Of a stretch of DNA of 64,000 nt, positions 16,014 through 25,143 are shown one piece after another. Under the pieces are notes generated by a model. The model was not told the DNA's origin. It worked only from the letters and a program-made list of their open reading frames with translations, and searched no databases. The position numbers and the translations under genes were made by a program. Every line of letters starts with the position of its first letter. Within the stretch, counting starts at the first letter, position 1. The DNA comes from Confluentibacter citreus (GTDB lineage Bacteria; Bacteroidota; Bacteroidia; Flavobacteriales; Flavobacteriaceae), in assembly GCF_002807055.1 (NCBI RefSeq), contig NZ_NIXN01000001.1:124001-188000 (forward strand), written 5' to 3'.

Positions 16014-18545
16014 ATGAAAAATCAACTCTCAAAAATAGTATTATTTATTATCACTATACACTTAATATCCTGTGATAGCACAAAAAGAGTTGCTGAAAAC
16101 GAGTATTTGCTTACTAACAATACGGTTTATGTAAATGGCAAAAAAGACAAATCTGAAACCATAACCAATCTAATTTCACAAGAGCCAAATCAAAAAATTT
16201 TAGGATTTCCATTGCGCCTTCACTTTTATAATTTGGCTAGACCTAACATAGATTCTATCTTAAATACAAATCTTGATAAAAACCCTAAACACAGGGAAAA
16301 CTTAGAAAGTCTTCTGTCTAAAAAGCAATTGGATAAATACATCCAGTCTCGTACTAATTTTAATAAATGGATAAAAAAAACAGGAGAAGCCCCTGTAATA
16401 GTTGATGAAGGCAAAGCCATAAGCTCGGTTAAGAGGCTTCAAGATTATCATATAAATAATGGATGGTTTGATGTTGAAGCTTCTTATGATATTCAAAAAA
16501 AAGAAAATAAAAGTGCCGATATTGAATACAAAGTAGAAACAGGCAAAGCATTTATTATTGACTCTATTTCTGAAGACATTTCAACACCGATAATTGATAC
16601 TCTTTATAAAAGATCAATTAAAAAAAATTCTTTAATAAAGCAAAACGAGCAATATAAGACGGTGAATTTTGAATTGGAGCGTAACAGAATTTCAACGGAG
16701 TTACGCAATATGGGCATATTTCATTTTGGTCAAGATTATATAACCATGGAAATGGATACCATAGGCACAAATAAAAAGGTAAATGTTGAAATACAAATTC
16801 AAGATAGGGCCATAAGAACACAAGATACCACTGTTAGGGTCCCTTTTAAAGTCTACACTATTGATGAAGTAAAAATAATTACAGACTATACTTTTGAAAA
16901 CAGCGGAAAGCCATTTCAAGATTCTGTTTCTTATAATAGCTTTAAATTATATAGTTATGGAAAAATGCGATATCGCCCAAAGGCTTTAACCGATGCTGTT
17001 TTTATTTCTCGTGGAGAAACTTTTAGGGATTTAGACAGAACGAGAACCTATAGCTATTTAAATGAATTGCGCACATTTAAATACCCTAATATTGAGTATG
17101 TTGAGAATTCTGATAATACACTTAGTACGACCATTAGTTTAACACCATTAAAAAAATTCAGTTTAGGTTTTAGCACCGAAGTATCGCAGAGTAATATTCA
17201 ATCGATTGGCTTATCGTTAAATCCCAGCTTATTAATTAGAAATATTTTTGGAGGCGCGGAAACCTTTGAGATTTCTGCCATTGGAGCTATAGGGTCTTCC
17301 AAAGGCCCTTCAAACGACAAAAACTCCAATGACCCTTTCTTTGATATCAATGAATATGGCGTTGATTTAAAATTAACCATTCCCAGATTTTTCACTCCTT
17401 TTTATACAGAGGGCATTGTACCAAAATATATGTCGCCTAGCACAAGAATGAGTTTATCCACTACCAGTCAAACCAATATTGGGTTAGATAAACAAACCTT
17501 TAATGGTATTGTTAGTTTCAACTGGAGGCCATCTTCAAAAGTGACCAATAGGTTAGATGTATTTAATTTACAATACATAAGAAACTTGAATGTAGGTAGG
17601 TATTTTGATGTTTATAGAACATCATTTAATTCGTTAAATGAAATAGCAAAAGATGTTAATTATATTAATCCAGATGACAATTTAATTACTGAAGAAGCAG
17701 ACACCTTTATTGCATATGCTTTAGCAACACCAACACCGGGCGGAATTTCAGAAAACCAACTGAGAACCATTAACAACATAGGCGAGAGGAAAAACAGGCT
17801 GACTGAAAACAACTTGATTATTTCATCAAGTTTTAGTTTAACCAATGATGAACGTGTGAGCTTATTTGATGATGATTTTTCGATTTTTCGATTTAAATTG
17901 GAAGTTGCAGGAAACCTATTATCTTCAGCTTCAAAACTTATAGGTCTCGAAAAAAATCAAAATAACAACTATGAAATTTTCAATGTTGCCTATTCCCAAT
18001 TTGTAAAAACCGAATTAGATTACGTAAAACATTGGAATTTAGGTAAAAAGAATATTCTTGCCATGAGAACCTTTTTTGGTATAGCCATTCCATATGGTAA
18101 TTCAAATAACATTCCTTTTTCAAAAAGTTTTTTCGCTGGTGGCCCCAACGATAACCGTGCTTGGACAGCTTATAATTTAGGACCTGGAAGTTCCCAAAGT
18201 CTAAATGAATTTAATGAGGCCAATTTAAAACTCGCATTTAGTGTTGAACAACGTTTTAACTTATTTGAGAGCTTGAATGGTGCCGTTTTCGTTGACACTG
18301 GAAATATTTGGAATGTTATGGACAACGTTACTACAGAAGGAGCCACATTTAAAAACTTAAGCTCTTTAAAAGATATTGCTATTGGCTCTGGTTTTGGACT
18401 CCGCTATGATTTTAGCTTCTTTGTTTTTCGTTTTGATGTTGGTTTTAAAACCTATGACCCCTCATATCCAAGTGGAGATAGATGGTTTAAGGATTATAAT
18501 TTTGGAAACGCCGTTTACAACATTGGTATAAACTACCCTTTTTAA
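16014..18545 (+). CDS. tamL: TamL: lipidated BamA/TamA-family outer-membrane assembly protein
   Basis: The 843-residue protein starts with a lipoprotein signal (MKNQLSKIVLFIITIHLISC, Cys20) and VAENEYLLTNNTVYVNGKK. POTRA-like beta-alpha repeats follow to about residue 390 (for example VKRLQDYHINNGWFDVEASYDIQKKEN). The C-terminal ~450 residues form a 16-strand Omp85 barrel, including SFFAGGPNDNRAWTAYNLGPG (the conserved loop-6 (V/I)RG(Y/F)-like region) and an aromatic C-terminal strand (NIGINYPF). This combination is typical of TamL, which with TamB helps envelope biogenesis in Bacteroidota. tamB is not in this window. It is followed by fbaA and accD. Confidence 0.9.
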   Translation: MKNQLSKIVLFIITIHLISCDSTKRVAENEYLLTNNTVYVNGKKDKSETITNLISQEPNQKILGFPLRLHFYNLARPNIDSILNTNLDKNPKHRENLESLLSKKQLDKYIQSRTNFNKWIKKTGEAPVIVDEGKAISSVKRLQDYHINNGWFDVEASYDIQKKENKSADIEYKVETGKAFIIDSISEDISTPIIDTLYKRSIKKNSLIKQNEQYKTVNFELERNRISTELRNMGIFHFGQDYITMEMDTIGTNKKVNVEIQIQDRAIRTQDTTVRVPFKVYTIDEVKIITDYTFENSGKPFQDSVSYNSFKLYSYGKMRYRPKALTDAVFISRGETFRDLDRTRTYSYLNELRTFKYPNIEYVENSDNTLSTTISLTPLKKFSLGFSTEVSQSNIQSIGLSLNPSLLIRNIFGGAETFEISAIGAIGSSKGPSNDKNSNDPFFDINEYGVDLKLTIPRFFTPFYTEGIVPKYMSPSTRMSLSTTSQTNIGLDKQTFNGIVSFNWRPSSKVTNRLDVFNLQYIRNLNVGRYFDVYRTSFNSLNEIAKDVNYINPDDNLITEEADTFIAYALATPTPGGISENQLRTINNIGERKNRLTENNLIISSSFSLTNDERVSLFDDDFSIFRFKLEVAGNLLSSASKLIGLEKNQNNNYEIFNVAYSQFVKTELDYVKHWNLGKKNILAMRTFFGIAIPYGNSNNIPFSKSFFAGGPNDNRAWTAYNLGPGSSQSLNEFNEANLKLAFSVEQRFNLFESLNGAVFVDTGNIWNVMDNVTTEGATFKNLSSLKDIAIGSGFGLRYDFSFFVFRFDVGFKTYDPSYPSGDRWFKDYNFGNAVYNIGINYPF

Positions 18546-18634
18546 CCTATTTTATAAATACTTACACTATAACGTTTTCGCGTATTTTAAGCTTTTCATG
18601 GGCTGAAATCAAGAATATATATTCAAAAAATGAT

Positions 18635-18642
18635 TACTTTTG
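18635..18642 (+). promoter_or_regulatory. Bacteroidota -7 promoter element of fbaA
   Basis: TACTTTTG matches TAnnTTTG, 28 nt before the fbaA ATG. Confidence 0.6.
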
Positions 18643-18670
18643 ACTTAATTATTAATAAAATAAAATAAAA

Positions 18671-19738
18671 ATGGGACACAACATAAAACCAGGTGTTGCT
18701 ACAGGCAGCGAAGTTCAAGCTATTTTTAAGCATGCAAAAGAAAATGGCTATGCTTTACCGGCTGTAAACGTTATTGGTTCAGATACTATAAATGGTGTAT
18801 TAGAAACCGCAAAAGCATTAAATGCACCTGTTATCATACAATTTTCAAACGGTGGCGCACAATTTAATGCTGGAAAAGGCTTGAGTAATGAAGGTCAAAA
18901 AGCAGCTATCGCAGGCGCTATTGCAGGCGCAAAACACGTACATATTTTATCTGAAGCTTATGGGGTACCTGTTATTCTTCATACAGACCATTGTGCTAAA
19001 AATCTTTTACCTTGGGTGGATGGCATGCTGGATGCCAGTGAAAAACATTTTGCTGAAACGGGCAAATCGCTTTTTAGTTCCCACATGATAGACCTATCAG
19101 AAGAGCCTATTGAAGAAAATATAGAAATATGTAAGCAATATTTAGCTAGAATGAGCAAAATGGGCATGACTTTAGAAATTGAACTTGGAGTTACAGGTGG
19201 TGAAGAAGATGGCGTTGATAATACAGATGTAGACGATTCTAAACTTTATACACAACCAGAAGAAGTCGCTTACGCTTACGAAGAATTAAGCAAAATAAGC
19301 AGTCAGTTTACTATTGCTGCGGCTTTTGGTAATGTTCACGGTGTTTACAAACCAGGAAATGTAAAATTAACTCCAAAAATATTAAAGAATTCCCAAGATT
19401 ATGTGTCTAAAAAATATGGGGTTGGCCACAATCATATAGATTTCGTATTCCATGGTGGTTCAGGCTCTACTGTTGAAGAAATTCGTGAAGGCATCAGCTA
19501 TGGTGTTATTAAAATGAATATCGACACCGATATGCAATATGCGTTTATGAGTGGTATTCGTGATTATATGAATAGCAAAAAAGACTATTTACAAGGTCAA
19601 ATAGGAAACCCTGATGGCCCAGATTCACCAAATAAAAAATATTACGACCCACGTGTATGGTTACGTGCTGGTGAAGTTACATTTATAGAGCGCTTAAAAC
19701 AAGCCTTTGCAGATCTTAACAACGTAAATACACTATAA
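18671..19738 (+). CDS. fbaA: Class II fructose-bisphosphate aldolase
   Basis: The 355-residue protein matches long-form class II (FbaA-type) aldolase. It has VILHTDHCAKN (about 97-107), with the catalytic Asp and a zinc-ligand His, then LEIELGVTGGEEDGVDN, FGNVHGVYKPGNVKL and DFVFHGGSGSTVEEI with further zinc and phosphate ligands, and GVIKMNIDTDMQYAF. It reversibly cleaves fructose-1,6-bisphosphate to dihydroxyacetone phosphate and glyceraldehyde-3-phosphate in the cytosol, using Zn2+. It has its own promoter and terminator, so it is a single-gene transcript although the order tamL-fbaA-accD is conserved. Confidence 0.97.
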   Translation: MGHNIKPGVATGSEVQAIFKHAKENGYALPAVNVIGSDTINGVLETAKALNAPVIIQFSNGGAQFNAGKGLSNEGQKAAIAGAIAGAKHVHILSEAYGVPVILHTDHCAKNLLPWVDGMLDASEKHFAETGKSLFSSHMIDLSEEPIEENIEICKQYLARMSKMGMTLEIELGVTGGEEDGVDNTDVDDSKLYTQPEEVAYAYEELSKISSQFTIAAAFGNVHGVYKPGNVKLTPKILKNSQDYVSKKYGVGHNHIDFVFHGGSGSTVEEIREGISYGVIKMNIDTDMQYAFMSGIRDYMNSKKDYLQGQIGNPDGPDSPNKKYYDPRVWLRAGEVTFIERLKQAFADLNNVNTL

Positions 19739-19756
19739 AAAGATTCATTAAGTATA

Positions 19757-19786
19757 TAAAAATCCTGCTAAAAGCAGGATTTTTTC
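19757..19786 (+). terminator. Rho-independent terminator of fbaA
   Basis: AAAAATCCTGCT, a short AAA loop and AGCAGGATTTTTT form a strong hairpin with a T-tract, 18 bp after the fbaA stop. Confidence 0.9.
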
Positions 19787-19836
19787 ATTTCTACAATCTA
19801 AGTAATATAAAAATTCAATTAATAAAAAAAGTATGA

Positions 19837-19885
19837 CCTGACTACTAAATTAAAATAAAGCCTTAATTTTGTAGTCGGGCTTTTT
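19837..19885 (+). terminator. Second hairpin with T-tract in the fbaA-accD gap
   Basis: CCTGACTAC (19837-19845) pairs with GTAGTCGGG (19871-19879) with one G-T pair, and CTTTTTGCTTTTTC follows. It could be a back-up terminator. Confidence 0.4.
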
Positions 19886-20013
19886 GCTTTTTCATTTTTA
19901 AATTTACACCTTAGGTGTTTCTCAAAAAGAACTTAGCAACGATCCTTAACGAAAATACCGATGTACAAGGTTTTTTAAATCTAAAATCGTAAATCTAAAA
20001 TCATAAATCACAT

Positions 20014-20871
20014 ATGTCTTGGTTTAAAAGAAAAACAAAAGGTATAACTACTACAACCGAAGAGAAAAAGGACACTCCAAAAGGTCTTTGGTATAAATCA
20101 CCCACAGGCAAAATTGTTGATGCAGAAGAACTGGAAAAGAACTTCTATGTAAGCCCAGAGGATGGTTATCACGTACGCATTGGAAGTCACGAATATTTTG
20201 AAATTCTTTTTGATGATAACAATTTTAAAGAACTAGATGCCAATTTAGAGTCTAAAGACCCTCTAAAATTTGTCGATACCAAAAAATATCCTGATAGGCT
20301 AAAAGCTGCTCAAGAAAAAACAAAATTGAAGGATGCGGTTCGCGCTGCTGTTGGTAAATCCAAAGGAAAAGATTTGGTGATAGCATGTATGGATTTTGCT
20401 TTTATTGGTGGTTCCATGGGAAGTGTTGTAGGTGAAAAAATTGCGAGAGCAGCAGACTATTCCTTAAAAAACAATATTCCTTTATTGGTTATTTCAAAAT
20501 CTGGTGGTGCCCGTATGATGGAAGCTGCTTTGTCATTAATGCAATTGGCTAAAACATCCGTAAAACTGGCACAATTGGCAGAGGCAGGCATCCCCTATAT
20601 TTCTTTGTGCACAGACCCCACCACAGGAGGCACTACAGCATCTTTCGCTATGTTGGGCGATATTAATATTGCTGAACCTGGTGCCTTGATAGGCTTTGCT
20701 GGCCCTAGAATTGTGAGGGACACTACGGGTAAAGAATTACCTGAAGGATTTCAAACCTCTGAATTTTTGTTAGAACATGGCTTCTTGGATTTTATTACCC
20801 CTAGAAAAGAGCTAAAAGATAAAGTGAACCAGTACTTAGATTTAATTTTGAATAAGCCTTTAAGAGCTTAA
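20014..20871 (+). CDS. accD: Acetyl-CoA carboxylase carboxyltransferase beta subunit (zinc ribbon lost)
   Basis: The 285-residue protein carries the crotonase-like carboxyltransferase core: [60 protein letters not shown] and [17 protein letters not shown] with the oxyanion-hole glycines. With AccA it transfers CO2 from carboxybiotin to acetyl-CoA, making malonyl-CoA for fatty acid synthesis. The N-terminal region aligns with the four-cysteine zinc ribbon of E. coli AccD, but the cysteine positions read KSPTG and VSPEDGYH, so no zinc can bind there. From memory this is shared by flavobacterial AccD proteins. A good terminator follows. Confidence 0.95.
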   Translation: MSWFKRKTKGITTTTEEKKDTPKGLWYKSPTGKIVDAEELEKNFYVSPEDGYHVRIGSHEYFEILFDDNNFKELDANLESKDPLKFVDTKKYPDRLKAAQEKTKLKDAVRAAVGKSKGKDLVIACMDFAFIGGSMGSVVGEKIARAADYSLKNNIPLLVISKSGGARMMEAALSLMQLAKTSVKLAQLAEAGIPYISLCTDPTTGGTTASFAMLGDINIAEPGALIGFAGPRIVRDTTGKELPEGFQTSEFLLEHGFLDFITPRKELKDKVNQYLDLILNKPLRA

Positions 20872-20888
20872 AATAATAATACAACGTA

Positions 20889-20925
20889 TTGACCTGATTG
20901 GTTTTCAAACCTTCAGGTCTTTTTA
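20889..20925 (+). terminator. Rho-independent terminator of accD
   Basis: GACCTGA (20891) pairs with TCAGGTC (20913) around an inner GGTTT/AAACC stem, followed by TTTTT. Confidence 0.85.
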
Positions 20926-20956
20926 TTTAAATGGCTTGCAAATCATTAAATTTTAC

Positions 20957-20964
20957 TATATTTG
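20957..20964 (+). promoter_or_regulatory. Bacteroidota promoter of rpsO
   Basis: TATATTTG matches TAnnTTTG. A TTG (20935-20937) lies 19 nt upstream at the right spacing for the -33 element. It is 55 nt before the rpsO ATG. Confidence 0.65.
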
Positions 20965-21018
20965 CCGCTCGAAAGATAGACTTTCGTGTACATAACAATT
21001 ATTTACAATAATATTAGC

Positions 21019-21288
21019 ATGTATTTAGCAAAAGAAGTAAAAGAAGAAATCTTCACAAAACACGGCAAAGGAAAAAACGATACCGGTTCTGCTGAAGGTC
21101 AAATTGCGTTATTTACGCACAGAATTAATCACTTAACAGAACACTTAAAAAAGAATCGTAAAGATTATAATACAGAGCGTTCGTTAGTAAAATTAGTAGG
21201 TAAAAGAAGAAGCTTACTAGATTACTTAACTAAGAAAGATATCTTAAGATATCGTGCGATAGTAAAAGAATTAGGATTAAGAAAATAA
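21019..21288 (+). CDS. rpsO: 30S ribosomal protein S15
   Basis: The 89-residue product is the exact family length and contains the S15 signature: HGKGKNDTGSAEGQIALFTHRINHLTEHLKKNRKDYNTERSLVKLVGKRRSLLDYL. S15 binds the central domain of 16S rRNA early in 30S assembly. I start at ATG 21019, giving MYLAKEVKEEIF, rather than an earlier in-frame codon that lies between promoter and gene. It is followed by a terminator, a REP-like element and then pnp, the conserved rpsO-pnp order. Confidence 0.98.
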   Translation: MYLAKEVKEEIFTKHGKGKNDTGSAEGQIALFTHRINHLTEHLKKNRKDYNTERSLVKLVGKRRSLLDYLTKKDILRYRAIVKELGLRK

Positions 21289-21317
21289 TAAAAAGAGGCT
21301 TTTTAGCCTCTTTTTTG
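21289..21317 (+). terminator. Rho-independent terminator of rpsO
   Basis: AAAAAGAGGCT, a TTTT loop and AGCCTCTTTTTT form a strong hairpin beginning 1-2 bp after the rpsO stop. Confidence 0.9.
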
Positions 21318-21341
21318 TTTTAGAGATAACATAGTTACAGT

Positions 21342-21427
21342 GTCATTACGAGGAGTGTAACGACGTGGTAATCTTTTTAAAAGAAACACATTGCCACAGC
21401 AAATTAAAAATTTGCTTCGCAATGACG
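21342..21427. repeat. REP-like intergenic element, copy 1
   Basis: It begins GTCATTACGAGGAGTG and ends GCTTCGCAATGACG, so the termini are inverted copies (GTCATT/AATGAC). Its left part closely matches the element at 45009-45041 (GTCATTGCGAGGAGTG...CGACGAAGCAATCT). Confidence 0.6.
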
Positions 21428-21522
21428 TAAAATAGAAGAAGCTTATTATAGTTTTTCATTGGTCACACAACAACTACACACAACAACACAACGACCATTG
21501 TTTAATTAGAATTAAAAAATTT

Positions 21523-23784
21523 ATGATTCCAAAAGTTTTTAGAGAGGTCATTGACCTTGGTGATGGACGCACAATTTCCATCGAAACCGGAAAATTAGCA
21601 AAACAGGCCCACGGTTCTGTTGTTGTACAATCAGGAAAATGTATGCTTTTGTGTACAGTTGTATCTAACTATGATGCAAGTCCAGGTATAGACTTTTTAC
21701 CATTAACGGTAGATTATCGCGAAAAATTCGCTGCTTCGGGTCGTTATCCAGGCGGTTTCTTTAAAAGAGAAGCTAGACCAAGTGACGGCGAAGTATTAAC
21801 CATGCGTTTAGTAGATCGTGTATTACGTCCGCTATTCCCAAAAGATTACCACGCAGAAACACAAGTAATGATTCAGTTAATGTCTCATGACGACGACGTT
21901 ATGCCAGACGCTATGGCTGGATTAGCCGCTTCTGCTGCCATTCAATTATCTGATTTTCCTTTTGAATGTCCAATTTCAGAAGTGAGAGTGGGTCGTATAA
22001 ACGGTCAATTAATTATCAATCCTACAAGAGCTCAATTAGAAGTTTCTGAATTGGATATGGTTATTGGTGCTTCAGCAGATTCAGTCATGATGGTTGAAGG
22101 TGAAATGCATGAGATTTCCGAAGAAGAAATGGTTGAAGCCATTAAGTTTGCACATGACGCTATTAAAGTACAATGTGCTGCTCAAATAAAATTAGCAGAA
22201 GCTTTTGGTAAAAAAGAAACTCGTACTTATGAGGCAGAACGTGAAGATGAGGCTTTAGCAAAAAAAGTGGAAGCTTTAACCTATGATAAAGTGTATGCCG
22301 TAGCAAGAGCTGCTTCAGCAAAACATGAACGCAGTGCTGCTTTTCAAGCGATTAAAGAAGAAGTAAAGGCAACATTTACTGAAGAAGAATTAGCCGATTT
22401 TGGAGATTTAGTTTCTAAGTATTTCTACAAAGCGGAAAAGAAAGCGGTTAGGGATTTAACGTTGAATGAAGGTTTACGTTTGGATGGAAGAAAAACAACG
22501 GACATCAGACCTATTTGGTGTGAGGTAGATTATTTACCATCTGTTCATGGTTCTTCCATATTTACCCGTGGAGAAACTCAAGCTTTAGCAACCGTTACTT
22601 TAGGAACTTCTAGAGAAGCAAACCAAATAGATATGCCATCGTTTGAAGGCGAAGAGCGTTTCTATTTACATTATAACTTCCCACCTTTTTCAACTGGTGA
22701 AGCGAAACCTTTAAGAGGAACGTCTCGTCGTGAAGTAGGACATGGGAATTTGGCACAACGTGCCTTAAAAAACATGGTTCCTGCCGATTGTCCTTACACA
22801 GTAAGAGTCGTGTCTGAGGTATTAGAATCTAACGGTTCTTCATCTATGGCAACAGTTTGTGCTGGTACAATGGCGTTAATGGATGCTGGTGTTCAAATGA
22901 AAAAACCGGTTTCTGGTATTGCCATGGGATTAATTTCTGATGCTGAAACTGGAAAATACGCAGTGTTGTCTGATATTTTAGGTGATGAAGATCATTTAGG
23001 TGATATGGACTTTAAGGTAACTGGTACTGCCGATGGTATTACTGCTTGCCAAATGGACATCAAGGTAAAAGGTCTTTCTTATGAAATTTTAGTAAATGCT
23101 TTAAAACAAGCACAAGCTGGAAGATTACACATTTTAGGAAAACTGGTTGAAACCATTGCGCAACCAAATGCCGATGTGAAACCACATGCTCCTAAAATGA
23201 TTACACGTGTCATTCCTAATGCATTTATTGGTGCCTTAATTGGTCCTGGTGGAAAAGTAATTCAAGAATTACAAAAAGCAACTAAAACTACGATTGTTAT
23301 TAATGAAGACCCAATTACCGAAGAAGGTATTGTTGAAATATTAGGAACCAATCAAGCTGGTATTGATGCTGTGTTAGCTAAAATCGACTCGTTAATGTTC
23401 AAACCAGAAGTTGGCGGAACGTATGAAGTAAAAGTGATTAAAATGCTTGATTTTGGTGCTGTAGTAGAATATTTAGATGCTCCAGGAAACGAAGTATTAT
23501 TGCACGTAAGCGAACTAGCTTGGGAGCGTACCGAGAATGTTACTGATGTAGTTAATATGGGCGATGTTTTTAATGTGAAGTATTTTGGTGTTGATCCAAA
23601 AACCCGTAAAGAAAAAGTATCCCGTAAAGCATTATTGGAAAAACCAGAAGGTTATGTTGCAAGACCACCAAGAGAGAATAACGACCGTGGTGGACGTGAT
23701 AATAGAGGTGGAAGTCGTGATAATCGCGGACGTGATAACCGTCGTGATGATAGAAGACCTAGAGAAGATAGAAAAGAAGATTAA
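21523..23784 (+). CDS. pnp: Polyribonucleotide nucleotidyltransferase (PNPase)
   Basis: The 753-residue protein has the full PNPase layout: two RNase PH domains (about 10-230 and 320-550) with the linking alpha domain, including [15 protein letters not shown] and the catalytic region [25 protein letters not shown] domain follows ([26 protein letters not shown], about 560-620), then an S1 domain ([21 protein letters not shown]...[15 protein letters not shown], about 630-700). PNPase degrades RNA 3'-5' using phosphate. The C-terminus is an Arg/Gly/Asp-rich tail of about 35 residues ([20 protein letters not shown]), likely disordered and RNA-binding. Confidence 0.98.
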   Translation: MIPKVFREVIDLGDGRTISIETGKLAKQAHGSVVVQSGKCMLLCTVVSNYDASPGIDFLPLTVDYREKFAASGRYPGGFFKREARPSDGEVLTMRLVDRVLRPLFPKDYHAETQVMIQLMSHDDDVMPDAMAGLAASAAIQLSDFPFECPISEVRVGRINGQLIINPTRAQLEVSELDMVIGASADSVMMVEGEMHEISEEEMVEAIKFAHDAIKVQCAAQIKLAEAFGKKETRTYEAEREDEALAKKVEALTYDKVYAVARAASAKHERSAAFQAIKEEVKATFTEEELADFGDLVSKYFYKAEKKAVRDLTLNEGLRLDGRKTTDIRPIWCEVDYLPSVHGSSIFTRGETQALATVTLGTSREANQIDMPSFEGEERFYLHYNFPPFSTGEAKPLRGTSRREVGHGNLAQRALKNMVPADCPYTVRVVSEVLESNGSSSMATVCAGTMALMDAGVQMKKPVSGIAMGLISDAETGKYAVLSDILGDEDHLGDMDFKVTGTADGITACQMDIKVKGLSYEILVNALKQAQAGRLHILGKLVETIAQPNADVKPHAPKMITRVIPNAFIGALIGPGGKVIQELQKATKTTIVINEDPITEEGIVEILGTNQAGIDAVLAKIDSLMFKPEVGGTYEVKVIKMLDFGAVVEYLDAPGNEVLLHVSELAWERTENVTDVVNMGDVFNVKYFGVDPKTRKEKVSRKALLEKPEGYVARPPRENNDRGGRDNRGGSRDNRGRDNRRDDRRPREDRKED

Positions 23785-23804
23785 ATTCCTTTTATTCTTA
23801 TAAT

Positions 23805-23841
23805 TTAAAAGCTGTCAAATTTATTTTTGGCAGCTTTTTTA
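23805..23841 (+). terminator. Rho-independent terminator of pnp
   Basis: AAAAGCTGTCAAA pairs with TTTGGCAGCTTTT (one G-T pair) and is followed by a T-run, 22 bp after the pnp stop. Confidence 0.85.
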
Positions 23842-23941
23842 TTTGGATTTATTGGTAATCAACAATGGATTTATCAATTTTTAAATGTTCGCCATCAATT
23901 TTATAGAAAGTTTAAAACAAAAAAAATAATTATATTTAACT

Positions 23942-24955
23942 ATGAAGTTAAGTATAATTATTCCAGCTTACAATGTTGGAAACTATATAGAAACTTGTAT
24001 AACAAGTTGTTACAACCAGGATTTACAACTCCATGAATTTGAAATCATATTAATAAACGACGGATCTACAGATGATACTGAAAAAAAAGTATTACAGATT
24101 ACAGAAAAGCATTCCAATATACTTCTAAAATCTCAAAAAAATAGCGGCTTAGGAGCATCTAGAAATTTAGGAGTCGACCTCTCAAAAGGTAAGTATATTT
24201 ATTTTTTAGATGGAGATGATTATATAGCTAGAAACACGTTGGCCACTTTAATTACGTTAATTGAAAAACATAGCCTAGATGTCATTGGTTTTAAATCCAA
24301 AAATGTTACGGATAGCAACCAAGTAGACTCAAAACACACAAACAAAGACATTGAAGTAGATAATATTTATAATGGCATTGATTTCATGGCAACATACAAT
24401 TATATGCCAGAAGTATGGTGGTACATAACTAAAAGGTCTTTCTATTTAGATAATAAATTCAGTTTCTACAATAGAAAGTTTTTACAAGATTCCTACTTCA
24501 CGCCAACGCTCATAAGCAAAGCTCAAAGAATAGCTCGTGTAGATTATGATGTTTATAGGTATAGAAAATCTATTAATTCAATTACTAGAAAAAAATCAAT
24601 GGAGCACGTTAAAACACATATGGAAGATATGTGTTTTGCAATCCATAAATTAGGTGAACTCAAAAAGGATCTAATTAGCGAAGGCATTACTAACAAAAAG
24701 GTCTTTCAACGCATAGATGTAAAACAACAACACTATGCGTTTATTTTAATCAGTAGGTTTGTCAAAACTAATTTGAATATTTCAATGCTAAAAGAAATAT
24801 TATCCGATCTTAAACTTATTGGGGCTTACCCTTTAAATAAATTTTTGTCTACTTCAGATTATAAAAGCAAGCTATATCAGATACTTACTTTTGTATACAA
24901 CAGAAAATGGCTCCTTTTTCCAAGCATAAAAATATTTAGACTATTGAAAAGATAG
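23942..24955 (+). CDS. Family 2 glycosyltransferase
   Basis: The 337-residue protein begins with the GT-A fold of family 2: MKLSIIIPAYNVGNYIETC, EIILINDGSTDDTEKKV, KNSGLGASRNLGVDLSKGKYIYFLDGDDYI with the DxD metal/nucleotide-sugar motif at about residue 92. The second half (about 120-337) is basic and aromatic and typical of LPS/capsule-type transferases. It lacks transmembrane segments, so it is likely cytosolic or peripheral. It sits alone between the terminator of pnp and gpmI, with no other polysaccharide genes nearby, and is more AT-rich than its neighbours. Donor and acceptor cannot be told. Confidence 0.88.
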   Translation: MKLSIIIPAYNVGNYIETCITSCYNQDLQLHEFEIILINDGSTDDTEKKVLQITEKHSNILLKSQKNSGLGASRNLGVDLSKGKYIYFLDGDDYIARNTLATLITLIEKHSLDVIGFKSKNVTDSNQVDSKHTNKDIEVDNIYNGIDFMATYNYMPEVWWYITKRSFYLDNKFSFYNRKFLQDSYFTPTLISKAQRIARVDYDVYRYRKSINSITRKKSMEHVKTHMEDMCFAIHKLGELKKDLISEGITNKKVFQRIDVKQQHYAFILISRFVKTNLNISMLKEILSDLKLIGAYPLNKFLSTSDYKSKLYQILTFVYNRKWLLFPSIKIFRLLKR

Positions 24956-25114
24956 CAGTATGTTTAAAAATTAGAGTACACTACTTAAATGTTATTTTTT
25001 AAAGTTTTTTTATCATATAACCGTTTAAAAAAACTTTATTTTATTTCACTCTTAAAAAGCATTAATCCCTCTGTTTTTGTGCCTACTTTTTAAGGCTATT
25101 GTCTCGAACTTCCG

Positions 25115-25122
25115 TATTTTTG
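25115..25122 (+). promoter_or_regulatory. Bacteroidota -7 promoter element of gpmI
   Basis: TATTTTTG matches TAnnTTTG, 21 nt before the gpmI ATG. Confidence 0.6.
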
Positions 25123-25143
25123 CATTACAAAATTCTTATAAAA

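Noticed and set aside
19981-20012. AAATCTAAAATCGTAAATCTAAAATC direct repeat before accD as a regulatory site
   Set aside because: Simple AT-rich tandem similarity of this kind is common in such intergenic DNA; nothing else supports a function.
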